Assembly (NCBI GenBank): GCA_036280655.1 | Contig: DASUQI010000039.1 | Span: 25,076 to 89,075, forward strand | DNA: 64,000 nucleotides | Direction of reading: 5' to 3' | Source: DASSJM01 sp036280655 | Lineage (GTDB): Bacteria; Actinomycetota; UBA4738; HRBIN12 | In this document: positions 25,706-33,581 of the stretch, in pieces | Layout of the letters: every line of letters starts with the position of its first letter | Position numbering within the stretch: the stretch's first letter is position 1 | The notes under the pieces: model-generated | The model's database searches: none | Told to the model about the DNA's origin: nothing | Seen by the model: the letters and a program-made list of their open reading frames with translations, nothing else | Translations under genes and position numbers: made by a program

Positions 25706-26134
25706 CGTGACGGGCTCGAGCACCACGACCGGTATCTCGCGGTCGGTCTTCGTCTGATAGCGGTCGTAGTCGGGCCAGATCGCCGCCATCTCTTTCCACC
25801 GCGTCGCGCGTTCGCTCGCCGTCGCCGTCCTCGCCCGCGCGGTGAACGTCTCGGGGCCGACCTGCACGCCGACCTCCGGGTCGGCGACGAGGTTGAGGTA
25901 CCACGCGGGGTGGTGTCTCCCGCCTCCGGTCGAGGCGACGACGACGTAGTCGTCACCCGCCCGCCCGTAGATCAGCGCGGTCCTGCGGAGTTTCCCCGAC
26001 CGGCGGCCGCGGGTGGTGAGCAGGAGCGTGTCGACCCCATTCCAGCGGTGGCCCTTCTTCCCGTCGCTCTGGACATAGTCGCGGATGTGCTTGCGGACCC
26101 ATCCCTTCGGGCTGTCGTAGACCCGCTCCGCCAC
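25703..26134 (-). CDS. Deazaflavin-dependent nitroreductase family (DUF385) protein
   Basis: A 143-residue protein of the Ddn/DUF385 type: LLLTTRGRRSGKLRRTALIY, YVVVASTGGGRHHPAWYLNL and PEVGVQVGPETFTARAR form the split-barrel F420-binding fold. Such proteins reduce quinones or nitro compounds with F420H2. GTG at 26134 has GAGGTG upstream and gives a normal N-terminus. Its stop overlaps the region where the neighbouring DHFR-like gene should have ended. Confidence 0.85.
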   Translation of the reverse strand: MAERVYDSPKGWVRKHIRDYVQSDGKKGHRWNGVDTLLLTTRGRRSGKLRRTALIYGRAGDDYVVVASTGGGRHHPAWYLNLVADPEVGVQVGPETFTARARTATASERATRWKEMAAIWPDYDRYQTKTDREIPVVVLEPVT

Positions 26135-26253
26135 TCCCGCACCTCGCTCGGTTCCGACGACCGCACCGTACCCGGATGCGAGGCGGCGCGAACGGGATGC
26201 CCGGACCACGGCCGTATGCTGCGGCTCATGCGTGGCTGCCCGACCGGATAGCG

Positions 26254-27037
26254 ATGGGATCGCCCAGCAGCCCGACGATGCGCTACCGCCGCGACAAGCG
26301 GCGGTTCCAGGTCCACGTCGGCGTGTTCGTGATCGTGAACGCGTTCTTCATCGTGCAGTGGCTCCTGGTCCGCGACCGGCCGATCGAGAGCGTCGACCCG
26401 ACCGACCTCGCATCGTTCTGGCCGGTCTGGCTGATGCTGCTCTGGGGCGTGATCCTCGGGATCCACGGCCTCTACGTCTGGTCGCGCAAGCCCATCGTCG
26501 AGGTCGACCCCGCGCCCGTGAGCTGGCGCACGGGCCGGGCCGTTCGCACCGTGGTGTTCACCGACATCGTCGGGTCCACCGAACGGGCGCAGGAGCTGGG
26601 CGACAAGCGCTGGCAACAGCTGCTCTCGCGGCACGACCGCCTCGCCGACGAGCTCGCCCAAGCGCCACCGGGGCCGCGTGATGAAGCACATGGGCGACGG
26701 GCAGCTCGCGGTCTTCGAATCCCCGAACGAGGCGATCCGGTTCGCGGGGGCGTTGCGCGAGGAACTCCGGGGTGTCGGACTCGACGTGCGCGTAGGGATG
26801 CACGTCGGCGAGGTCGACCTGCAGCGCCGAGACGTGGCCGGGGTCGGCGTCCACATCGCCTCCCGCGTGATGAGCGAGGCGGAGCCGTCCCAGATCCTCG
26901 TCTCGAGGACCGTCCGCGACCTCGTCGGCGGCTCGGACATCGCGCTCACCGACGCCGGGACCCGCCGGCTGAAGGGGATCGAGGGCGAGTGGGAGCTCTT
27001 CGCCGTCGCCGACCGAGGCGGAGGCGGCGAGCCCTAG
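26254..27037 (+). pseudogene. 2TM-class III adenylate cyclase, split by a frameshift
   Basis: The 5' frame encodes a short N-terminus, two TM helices (VFVIVNAFFIVQWLLV, VWLMLLWGVILGIHGLYVW) and the first third of a cyclase domain (VRTVVFTDIVGSTERAQELG, WQQLLSRHDRLADELA). The rest of the domain is in another frame: KHMGDGQLAVFES, VRVGMHVGEV, VGVHIASRVM and the end to 27037. The switch lies near 26660 (GCTCGCCCAAGCGCC); removing one C would restore LAKRHRGRVMKHMGDG. Either a recent inactivation or a base-calling error. A TATGCT at 26215-26220 lies upstream of a 7-codon mini-frame at 26228. Confidence 0.72.
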
Positions 27038-27294
27038 GGAACGGCCTCGGCGGGCGCGCCGGATCTCGCGCGCGAGGTTGACAGGAGCCGTTCGACCGAC
27101 GCGAGGCTGCGGCGTTGCGCGGCGAGCCGTTCCTCGAGGCGCTCCAGGTGGAGCTCGAGGTAACGACGGGCGAGCTCAGGGTCGGCCGTCGTCACGATCG
27201 TCCGGATCTCGTCCGGCGGCATCCCGGCCTCGCGCAGCAGCGCCGCGGCGCGCATCATCGACCACACCTCGCGCGTGCCGGACGCATGCGTCAC
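27034..27294 (-). CDS. Orphan MerR-like effector/coiled-coil helix protein
   Basis: An 86-residue helical protein: MMRAAALLREAGMPPDEIRT and LHLERLEERLAAQRRSLASV are like the linker and antiparallel coiled coil that follow the DNA-binding domain in MerR regulators, but no helix-turn-helix is encoded. GTG at 27294. It lies 44 nt downstream of the ECF41 sigma gene, same direction, so the two could be co-transcribed. It could be a domain-loss relic or a dimerisation partner. It overlaps the cyclase end by 4 nt. Confidence 0.5.
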   Translation of the reverse strand: MTHASGTREVWSMMRAAALLREAGMPPDEIRTIVTTADPELARRYLELHLERLEERLAAQRRSLASVERLLSTSRARSGAPAEAVP

Positions 27295-27338
27295 CTCGTC
27301 ACCCCCACGACTGCTTCGACCTCCGCACGGAACGGAAC

Positions 27339-28262
27339 TCATCGGTCCGAACCGCCCGAGCCCTTGGCCAGGTGGCGGAGCTTCTCCGGGTTCGTGATCG
27401 CCCGGACCGTCTGGATCAGGCCGTCGGCGATGTCCAGCGTGACGACCGCCAGGCTCGTCCCCTCGGCGTCGAGGACCACCGCGCCCGGCTGGCCGTTGAC
27501 GGACGTGAGCCGATACCCGACCGCGCCGAGCTCGCGCCCGCGGCGGGACGTGGCGGCGAACACGCGCGCGACCCGGTCCCGGCCGTGGATGGGCTTCGGG
27601 AACGCGGGACCGGCGCCCCCGCCGTCCGCGTACACCACGGCGTCGGCGGCGAGCAGCTCGACGAGCGCCGATGCGTCCTCGTTCGCGATCGCCTCGAAGA
27701 ACCGCCCGGCGAGCTCCTCGCGCCGAGCGCGCGACGCCTCGAACCGCGGCTTCTTCGCCTCCACCTGCCGGCGGGCTCGAACGGCGATCTGTCGGCAGTT
27801 GTCCTCGCTCTTGCCGACGACGCCCGCGATCTCTTCGTACCCGTAGTCGAAGACCTCGCGGAGCAGGAAGACCGCGCGCTCGACCGGCGAGAGGCTCTCG
27901 AGCAGCACGAGGAACGCCATCGAGAGCGAGTCGGCGGTCTCGGCGTGCGGCGCGACGTCGGGTTCGTCCTCGGTGAGGACCGGCTCGGGAAGCCACGTGC
28001 CGAAGTACCGCTCTCGCCGAACGCGGGCCGACCGCAGCTGGTCGATGCTCAGCCTCGTCGTGATCGTCGAGAGGTACGCCTTCGGGGACTCGATCGCGGT
28101 CCCCTTGCCGGCCTCCCGGTGGAAGCGGAGGAACGCCTCCTGCACGACGTCCTCCGCCTCGCTCGCGCTCCCGAGCATCCGGTACGCGATCGAGAACAGG
28201 AGCGGTCGGTACTCCTCGTACACGTCGGCCACGCGCGCCTCCGGTCCGATCCCGGCCTCCAT
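27339..28262 (-). CDS. ECF41-type (SigJ-like) RNA polymerase sigma factor
   Basis: A 307-residue sigma factor. Region 2: LLFSIAYRMLGSASEAEDVV; region 4: LSPVERAVFLLREVFDYGYE with a HTH around EEIAGVVGKSEDNCRQIAV. The C-terminal NTF2-like domain shows the ECF41 hallmarks YADGGGAGPAF and NPEKLRHL, which regulate the sigma internally. ECF41 factors usually control a nearby COE gene (carboxymuconolactone decarboxylase, oxidoreductase or epimerase); none is obvious here. The upstream gene ends 4 nt before its ATG, so these form an operon. Confidence 0.9.
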   Translation of the reverse strand: MEAGIGPEARVADVYEEYRPLLFSIAYRMLGSASEAEDVVQEAFLRFHREAGKGTAIESPKAYLSTITTRLSIDQLRSARVRRERYFGTWLPEPVLTEDEPDVAPHAETADSLSMAFLVLLESLSPVERAVFLLREVFDYGYEEIAGVVGKSEDNCRQIAVRARRQVEAKKPRFEASRARREELAGRFFEAIANEDASALVELLAADAVVYADGGGAGPAFPKPIHGRDRVARVFAATSRRGRELGAVGYRLTSVNGQPGAVVLDAEGTSLAVVTLDIADGLIQTVRAITNPEKLRHLAKGSGGSDR

Positions 28263-28266
28263 CGTC

Positions 28267-28530
28267 TCAGGACTCCTGCGCCTGCATGATGGCCACCCCC
28301 ACGATGAACAGCGGCAGGCCGATGAAGACGAAGAACACCGTCAGCATCAGGCTGAAGCCCAGCATCGCGATCCCGAAGCCCACGAAGGCGAGCGCGAGCC
28401 TTCGGAGGAAGCGCCGGATCTCGGCCGCCGACACCTCGACGGTCTCCGGTGCCTGGGGCGCCGGCTCCTGCCGCTGGGGAAGGACGATCGGGGGCGGCGT
28501 CTCGAGCCTGACCCGTTCCCTGGTGATCAT
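28267..28530 (-). CDS. Small two-helix membrane protein upstream of ECF41
   Basis: 87 residues. A proline-rich N-terminus (LETPPPIVLPQRQEPAPQ), a helix EVSAAEIRRFLRRLA and two membrane segments (LAFVGFGIAMLGFSLML and FFVFIGLPLFIVGVAIM). AAGGAGG lies 7 nt before the ATG. Four nucleotides separate it from the ECF41 gene, suggesting a membrane partner or simply a co-regulated protein. No family recognised. Confidence 0.65.
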   Translation of the reverse strand: MITRERVRLETPPPIVLPQRQEPAPQAPETVEVSAAEIRRFLRRLALAFVGFGIAMLGFSLMLTVFFVFIGLPLFIVGVAIMQAQES

Positions 28531-28699
28531 GGTCGAACCTCCTTCGATCCCGTGTCTGACCATGAGACGAGGCAGGGGCCGGTCTGTGACACCCACAGCT
28601 CACGGATCCTTCTCGACAGGACCCTGACCGACACTCGGCAGGGTATCCGGCAGGGGTCCGCACGCGGCGTGCCGACGAACGGACACACTGGCGGGTTCC

Positions 28700-29476
28700 T
28701 CACGCGACGACGGTTGCCGGGAGCCGGGCCTCGATCGCGCGGTCCCGGCCATCACCATCCCGATGAACCCGGATCCCCACGAGCCCGGCGCGGCAGAGCG
28801 CCGCCCCGACCTCCTCCGACTGGTCGCCGCCGAGCTCGAGCAGCACGACGCCGTCCGGCGCGAGCAGCCGCCCGCCCGCCTCGGCCGCCCGGAGGAGCAC
28901 GGCCGTCCCGCCCGGCCCGCCGTCGAGCGCGTGCCGGGGCTCGTTCGCGAGCACGTCCCTCGGCAGCAGGTGGAGCTCCTCGGTCGGCACGTAGGGGACG
29001 ACGGCCGTCACGACGTCGACGTTCCCCCGGAGCGAGCGCGGCACCGGTCCGTCGAGATCGCCTTCGAACGCCTGCACGCCGTTGCGGCGGGCGCAGGCGA
29101 CCGCCGCCGGGTCGACGTCGGTGGCGACGACCCGGGCCTGCGGATGCGCGACCCGCAGGACCGCGGCCACCACCCCACTCCCGGTGCAGAGGTCGACGGC
29201 TGCCCCCGCATCCGGCAGGAGTTCGGCGGCCCGGCGCGCCAGCGCCTCCGTGTGCGGCCTCGGAACGAACACGCCGGGATCGACGATCACCCGGATCCCG
29301 CAGAACCACGCCCGGCCGGTGATCCAGGCGAGCGGCTCCCCTCGCACACGCCGGGCCACGAGCTCGTCGACCGGGCCGAGCCCCTCGCTCGAGGCCTCGA
29401 TCAGCGCGTCCGCCTCCGCCCCCGGGGCGACGCATCCAGCTCGCGCGAGGTCGGCGACCACGTTGATCCGCCGCAT
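28700..29476 (-). CDS. PrmC-related putative protein-glutamine methyltransferase
   Basis: A 258-residue class I methyltransferase similar to PrmC/HemK: PLAWITGRAWFCGIRVIVD and VFVPRPHTEALARRA at the N-domain, SAM loop VDLCTGSGVVAAVLR, and ATDVDPAAVACARRN. The PrmC catalytic NPPY is VVPY here (AVVPYVPTEE), which places it in the side family of unknown substrate rather than the true release-factor enzyme. ATG at 29476. The 190 nt upstream hold no clear gene. Confidence 0.8.
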   Translation of the reverse strand: MRRINVVADLARAGCVAPGAEADALIEASSEGLGPVDELVARRVRGEPLAWITGRAWFCGIRVIVDPGVFVPRPHTEALARRAAELLPDAGAAVDLCTGSGVVAAVLRVAHPQARVVATDVDPAAVACARRNGVQAFEGDLDGPVPRSLRGNVDVVTAVVPYVPTEELHLLPRDVLANEPRHALDGGPGGTAVLLRAAEAGGRLLAPDGVVLLELGGDQSEEVGAALCRAGLVGIRVHRDGDGRDRAIEARLPATVVA

Positions 29477-29666
29477 CGCTAGGGCCCGGGCAGGGGCCCG
29501 CGGCTTTCCATGTCTTCGAACTCCGACGTTCGCACTCGCGAGTCTAGGACCCTCGGCCCCGTGGGCCCCTGCGCATCCCTCACTGGACCGTTCTCCGCCT
29601 CGACAGGACACGCACGAGCGACGACCGCGTCGTCGACGTGACGCTCACGGGGTTCCTCGTCGAGGA

Positions 29667-30857
29667 CTACGACCCGCCGACCGGGACGAACGCGCCGTCC
29701 TGCACCACGAAGACCGTCACGGGCGTGAGCCCCTCGGCGACGCGGTCGCCCTTCTCGTCGAAACTGACGGGGCCCGACGCACCGTCGAACGAGCCGGCGT
29801 AGATCGCGTCGTTCAGCGCCTCGAGATCGACCTCGATGCCGCCGTCGGTCTCCTCGACGACCCCGCCGGCCTGGAGCCCGAGGATGATCGCGGTCGCCGC
29901 GTCGAACGACTCGGCGGCGAACGGCGTCCCGGTGGCATCAGCCCCGAATTCCTCCTCGTATCTCGTGCTGAAGTCGTCCCACTCCGGCCCCTCGAGCGGC
30001 ACCGACGGCAACGTGATGTACAGCTCCTGCTCGGCGAGCTCGCCGAGGCCGTCGATCGTCTCCTGGTCGTACATGCTGTCGCTGCCGATGACGGGACCGG
30101 CGTACCCCGCGTCGCGGAGCGTCTGGATGAACGGGATCCCGGTCGGGTAGAAGCCCGAGAAGTACACGACGTCCGGGTTCGTCTCCACGATCTGCGACGC
30201 GATCTCCGTGAACGCGGCCTCGTCCTCGAAGCCCACGTCGTCGATCAGCTCGCCCGTGAACGAGTCTCGGAACACGACGCCCGCGCCACCGTACCGGAAC
30301 CCCTCGTGGACGATGAACGCGCTGCCCGCCCCCAGGCTCTCCTCCGCGAATGCCGCCTGCTGCGCCCCCTGGATGGAGTCGTTGAACGCCGTGCGCAGGA
30401 ACGTCCGGTACGGGTCGCGATCCTCCGGATCGGTCGTGGCAACGTTCGTCGAGAGCTGAGAGATGTGCGTGATCCCGGCGTCCTCGTACACCGGCTGTCC
30501 GCCAAGGACGGCGTCGGAGCACGATCCGCCCACGACCCCAACCAGGCCGTCCTGTCCGATCAGCTCCTCGGCAGCCTCGGCGCCGCCCTCCTGGGTGCAG
30601 CCGTCGTTCGCGCCGACGAACTCGATGTCGTGCCCGGCGATCGTGACCCCTTCGCCTGCAAGGGTGGCGGCATCCATCAGGGCCTGACCGGTCGACGACA
30701 GGTCGCCCTCGAGCATCGTGCTCACGCCGATCACGATCGGTGCATCGGCCTCGATCTCCACGGTCTCGAACCCGGGCTCGACCTCGTCTCCCCCGCAGGC
30801 TGCGAGCGAGACCGCGAGGACGATCGCGAGGGCGAGGGACGAACGGCGGACGGGCAA
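29667..30857 (-). CDS. ABC transporter substrate-binding lipoprotein (branched-chain amino acid type)
   Basis: A 396-residue periplasmic-type binding protein. Signal peptide and lipobox: LAVSLAACGGD. It has the type I fold signatures of LivJ/LivK-like proteins: PIVIGVSTMLEGDLSSTGQ, VVGGSCSDAVLGGQPVYE and VVYFSGFYPTG. TTG start with AAGGAG 7 nt upstream. No permease or ATPase genes lie within the window on either side, so it is an orphan. Its acidic composition fits a secreted lipoprotein. Confidence 0.87.
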   Translation of the reverse strand: MPVRRSSLALAIVLAVSLAACGGDEVEPGFETVEIEADAPIVIGVSTMLEGDLSSTGQALMDAATLAGEGVTIAGHDIEFVGANDGCTQEGGAEAAEELIGQDGLVGVVGGSCSDAVLGGQPVYEDAGITHISQLSTNVATTDPEDRDPYRTFLRTAFNDSIQGAQQAAFAEESLGAGSAFIVHEGFRYGGAGVVFRDSFTGELIDDVGFEDEAAFTEIASQIVETNPDVVYFSGFYPTGIPFIQTLRDAGYAGPVIGSDSMYDQETIDGLGELAEQELYITLPSVPLEGPEWDDFSTRYEEEFGADATGTPFAAESFDAATAIILGLQAGGVVEETDGGIEVDLEALNDAIYAGSFDGASGPVSFDEKGDRVAEGLTPVTVFVVQDGAFVPVGGS

Positions 30858-30989
30858 GGCGGGCTCCTTGGTCGCGGGACGGGTGGCATCGTTGCCGGAA
30901 TCGCATCGTGACGCAACCCACGTCCGGCATCAGGGTTCCAGAACCCCGGCAGGGGGAACAGACGAGGCAACGAAACGAGGAGGTCGACG

Positions 30990-31160
30990 ATGACACGACG
31001 TGTGATGGCTTCGCTCGTGGGGCTCTCGCTCCTGGTGGCGGCCTGCGAGGACGAGGGGAACCCGGGCGACGACGCCCTGCTGTCCGGAGGCTCGCTGGTC
31101 GTGATCCTGCTCGTGGTGGCGGTGATCGCCGCGGTCGTGCTGATCGCGCGACGCCGGTAG
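30990..31160 (+). CDS. 56-residue lipoprotein with C-terminal membrane helix
   Basis: MTRRVMASLVGLSLLVAACE is a signal peptide ending in a lipobox (LLVAAC), then a 14-residue acidic/glycine link and a second hydrophobic segment (LVVILLVVAVIAAVVLIA) with a basic end. GAGGAGG lies 6-7 nt upstream. It sits immediately before the LLM gene (4-nt gap), so both may be one transcript. Function unknown. Confidence 0.6.
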   Translation: MTRRVMASLVGLSLLVAACEDEGNPGDDALLSGGSLVVILLVVAVIAAVVLIARRR

Positions 31161-31164
31161 CGAG

Positions 31165-32145
31165 ATGCTCCGCGTCGGGTTCACCCTGTCGTCGGAAGAG
31201 CAGCGGCCCGACGAGCTCGTCCGGCTCGCCGCCACGGCGGAGGACGCGGGCTTCGACTTCGCCACGATCTCCGATCATTTCCATCCATGGACGTCCGTGC
31301 AGGGCAACAGCCCGTTCGTGTGGTCCGTGCTCGGCGGGATCGCGACCGCGACCAACCACCTCCGGGTGGGAACCGCCGTGACCTGTCCGCTGATCAGGAT
31401 CCATCCGGTCATCGTGGCGCAGGCCGCGGCGACGGTGACGGCGATGATGCCGGGGCGCTTCTTCCTCGGCCTGGGGACCGGCGAGAACCTGAACGAGCAC
31501 GTGACTGGCGAACGGTGGCCGTCGGCGAACGAGCGCCGCGAGCTCCTGCGCGAGGCCGTCGGGGTCATCCGCGAGCTGTGGAACGGGGGGCTCGTCGAGC
31601 ATCGCGGACCCGGGTACGAGGTCGTGGACGCCGAGCTGTTCACGCTCCCCGATCGACCACCGCCGATCTACGTCGCGGCCGCCGGACCGAAGGCCGCCGA
31701 GATGGCCGCGGACATCGGTGACGGCCTCATCGGGACCGCCCCGGACCAGGAGCTGGTCCGTGCGTTCGAGGACGGTGGCGGCCGTGGCAAGCCGAGGCTC
31801 GGCCAGCTCACCGTGTGCTGGGCCGAGGACGAGCGAACCGCGATCGAGACCGCGATGACGTTCTGGCCGACCGCGGCCCTGCGAGGCGAGCTCACGCAGG
31901 AGCTGCCGCTCCCCCGCCACTTCGAGCAGGCGGCGGAGATGGTGACGCCGGAGCAGCTTTCGGAGGTCGTGGTGTGCGGGCCCGACCCCGAACGCCACCT
32001 GGAGATGATCCGTCGCTACGAGGACGCCGGCTACGACCACATCGTGATCCATCAGGTCGGACCGGATCAGGAGGGCGGCTTGCGCTTCCTCGCCGAACGC
32101 GTCCTCTCGGAGCTCAGGCGCGCCGACACGCGCAAGGCGAGCTAG
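31165..32145 (+). CDS. LLM class F420-dependent oxidoreductase, FGD-like family
   Basis: A 326-residue TIM barrel. SDHFHPWTSVQGNSPFVWSV, PGRFFLGLGTGENLNEHVTG and the ERWPSANERRELLREAV stretch match the family close to F420-dependent glucose-6-phosphate dehydrogenase. Many of these relatives use other substrates, so the sugar-phosphate reaction is not assured. It follows the tiny lipoprotein gene by 4 nt. Confidence 0.85.
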   Translation: MLRVGFTLSSEEQRPDELVRLAATAEDAGFDFATISDHFHPWTSVQGNSPFVWSVLGGIATATNHLRVGTAVTCPLIRIHPVIVAQAAATVTAMMPGRFFLGLGTGENLNEHVTGERWPSANERRELLREAVGVIRELWNGGLVEHRGPGYEVVDAELFTLPDRPPPIYVAAAGPKAAEMAADIGDGLIGTAPDQELVRAFEDGGGRGKPRLGQLTVCWAEDERTAIETAMTFWPTAALRGELTQELPLPRHFEQAAEMVTPEQLSEVVVCGPDPERHLEMIRRYEDAGYDHIVIHQVGPDQEGGLRFLAERVLSELRRADTRKAS

Positions 32146-32244
32146 CGGCCAAAGAGACGGCCTCCCGTTTCTCATCCGCTCAACCGGTTAGCGGGCTCCA
32201 CTTCGGGAAAACATCACATCAGACGACGGATCCGGGGTGGCTCC

Positions 32245-32643
32245 ATGGCGATGCAGGAAGCTCGGATGCTCTTCCGACCCAACGCAACGGCCCCCGCGAT
32301 GGGTCGTCGGATCCTCGACGGACTCGTCGACGAGCTCCCGCTCAGCACGCTCGACGATGCCCGCCTCCTGCTGACCGAGCTCATCACCAACGCCATCCAG
32401 CACGGTCACCTCGAGCACGGCGACCGGATCTCGGTCACGGTCCGCCGCGAGGCAGCAGCGCTCCTCGTGGAGGTGTCCGATCCCGGCGATGGGATTCCCC
32501 CCTTGGACGGCCGACCGCCCGGATCCAGCAATGGATGGGGGATGACCCTCCTCGACCGCCTCGCGGACTCCTGGGGCGTCGAGCCTGTTCCGGACGGGGG
32601 CACGTTCGCGTGGTTCCGCCTTTCGAGCCCGGTGACGAAGTGA
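32245..32643 (+). CDS. Anti-sigma regulatory factor (HATPase_c_2, RsbW-like)
   Basis: A 132-residue GHKL ATPase. N box: LLLTELITNAIQHG; G1 box: VSDPGDGIPPL; G2: SNGWGMTLLDRLAD. Such proteins either sequester a sigma factor or phosphorylate STAS antagonists. It is not beside a sigma gene and may join the partner-switch network centred at 39-46 kb. A candidate stress promoter, GTTT (32167-32170), 15 nt, GGTTAG (32186-32191), lies upstream but its -10 is imperfect. Confidence 0.85.
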   Translation: MAMQEARMLFRPNATAPAMGRRILDGLVDELPLSTLDDARLLLTELITNAIQHGHLEHGDRISVTVRREAAALLVEVSDPGDGIPPLDGRPPGSSNGWGMTLLDRLADSWGVEPVPDGGTFAWFRLSSPVTK

Positions 32644-32659
32644 CCCTTTCGCTTCCGTC

Positions 32660-32674
32660 GTCTGACGGTCAGAC
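32660..32674. promoter_or_regulatory. Inverted repeat upstream of the DUF7218 gene
   Basis: GTCTGAC-G-GTCAGAC is a perfect 7-bp-arm palindrome between the HATPase stop (32643) and the next ATG (32711), immediately followed by GGGTAC (32675-32680), which resembles a stress-sigma -10. No matching GTTT lies 15-17 nt upstream. It could be an operator overlapping a promoter. Confidence 0.4.
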
Positions 32675-32710
32675 GGGTACCCAGACACATCCCGAGGAAA
32701 GGAGCGAGCG

Positions 32711-32938
32711 ATGCCCGACAAGCGGCCGAGCGTGAAGAACGAGAAGCAATACGAGGCACTGAAGAGGAAGGGGATGTCGAAGGGGCGCGCCGCCCGGATC
32801 GCCAACTCGCCCGGCGCCTCGAAGCGAGGGGGAAAGCGGTCGGGCTCCGGCGCAAGCCCCAAGCAGGGCGGCACCCCCGCACAGAAGAAGGCTGCAGGCC
32901 GGAAGGGCGGCAAGGCCGCGGCGCGCAAGCGCTCGTAG
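32711..32938 (+). CDS. DUF7218-like small basic protein
   Basis: A 75-residue lysine-rich protein: SVKNEKQYEALKRKGMSKGR, then ARIANSPGAS, then a low-complexity GGK/KKAAG tail ending KAAARKRS. The KxYEALKxxGxSKxxAARIAN motif resembles short bacterial proteins annotated as DUF7218 or Rho-termination-factor-like. The basic tail suggests nucleic-acid binding. GAGGAAAGGAG precedes the ATG. Confidence 0.65.
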   Translation: MPDKRPSVKNEKQYEALKRKGMSKGRAARIANSPGASKRGGKRSGSGASPKQGGTPAQKKAAGRKGGKAAARKRS

Positions 32939-33016
32939 CGTTCCACTCAGCGATCCGGGCACGACACGAGCCGGGCGAGCCGAAGCCTGCCGGGGTCGCC
33001 GTCGGGGCTGCGTCCG

Positions 33017-33145
33017 CTAGGAGATCGCGAGACCCACGAAGGAGACGGTCACCACCACCGCCATCACCACCAGGACGAGAGCCGCGCTCGCGCGCGCCTC
33101 TCGGCCGAGCTCGTCGCTACCAGGTGTTTCGTTCCAGATCGTCAT
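33017..33145 (-). CDS. 42-residue single-pass membrane peptide
   Basis: MTIWNETPGSDELGREARAS is followed by one membrane helix (ALVLVVMAVVVTVSFVGLAI) and a stop. AAGGA lies a few nt upstream of the ATG. It fits the pattern of tiny membrane proteins in this part of the window. Too short for a family call. Confidence 0.45.
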   Translation of the reverse strand: MTIWNETPGSDELGREARASAALVLVVMAVVVTVSFVGLAIS

Positions 33146-33216
33146 TGGGAGTCCTTACCCGACGCGGGCGAACGCCATGCGCCGCCTCCTCGGACCGGCC
33201 TCCGGGGGCCGGCTGC

Positions 33217-33265
33217 CCGAAAAAATCCTCCAGCCGCCCGTTTGCAGGCCTGAGGCGGGGGGTAT
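33217..33265 (+). promoter_or_regulatory. Stress-sigma (SigB/SigF-type) promoter with upstream A-rich box
   Basis: GTTT (33240-33243), 16-nt spacer, GGGTAT (33260-33265) matches the actinobacterial SigB/SigF consensus. Twelve nt upstream of the -35 lies CCGAAAAAATC (33217-33227). The identical box at the identical distance occurs at 45804-45852. The gene served is 33299-33562; GAGGAGAAA provides its ribosome site. Confidence 0.7.
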
Positions 33266-33298
33266 CGCGCGCCCGACGGCACAGCGAGGAGAAACCGG

Positions 33299-33562
33299 AT
33301 GGATTCGGCGACGATCGGGTTCGACCAGGACCGGCTCCGGTTGCTCGGTTCCCGGCCCGGCATGTCCGGCCGGCGGCAGCCCACCTTCGGGAACGACCGC
33401 GTCTGCGGGACCGACGGGTGCGACACGGTTCTGTCCCGGTACAACCAGACGGATCTCTGCTGGCAGCACGAGCCCCGGCACGAGTTCATCTCGGCCGTGC
33501 GGGGCAGGCGGCCCACCGAGGTCGAGGTCCTGAACGAGCTCCTCCCCCTCGGCGCGAACTGA
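33299..33562 (+). CDS. Small zinc-binding protein under a stress promoter
   Basis: An 87-residue protein. Its centre, VCGTDGCDTVLSRYNQTDLC plus WQH, gives a C-x4-C-x12-C-x2-H arrangement of likely zinc ligands (treble-clef style) that recurs in short actinobacterial regulators and HTH proteins. The C-terminus (TEVEVLNELLP) is short and helical. It is preceded by a strong GTTT-N16-GGGTAT promoter and followed by an intrinsic terminator, so it is a monocistronic stress gene. Function unknown. Confidence 0.65.
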   Translation: MDSATIGFDQDRLRLLGSRPGMSGRRQPTFGNDRVCGTDGCDTVLSRYNQTDLCWQHEPRHEFISAVRGRRPTEVEVLNELLPLGAN

Positions 33563-33581
33563 CGCCGAAGGGAAGCAAAAC

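Noticed and set aside
30933..30946. Palindrome GGGTTC-CA-GAACCC upstream of the small lipoprotein, with GTTC-N15-GGGAAC
   Set aside because: The arms are only 6 bp and the promoter match is weak in both elements; not distinguishable from chance in GC-rich sequence.
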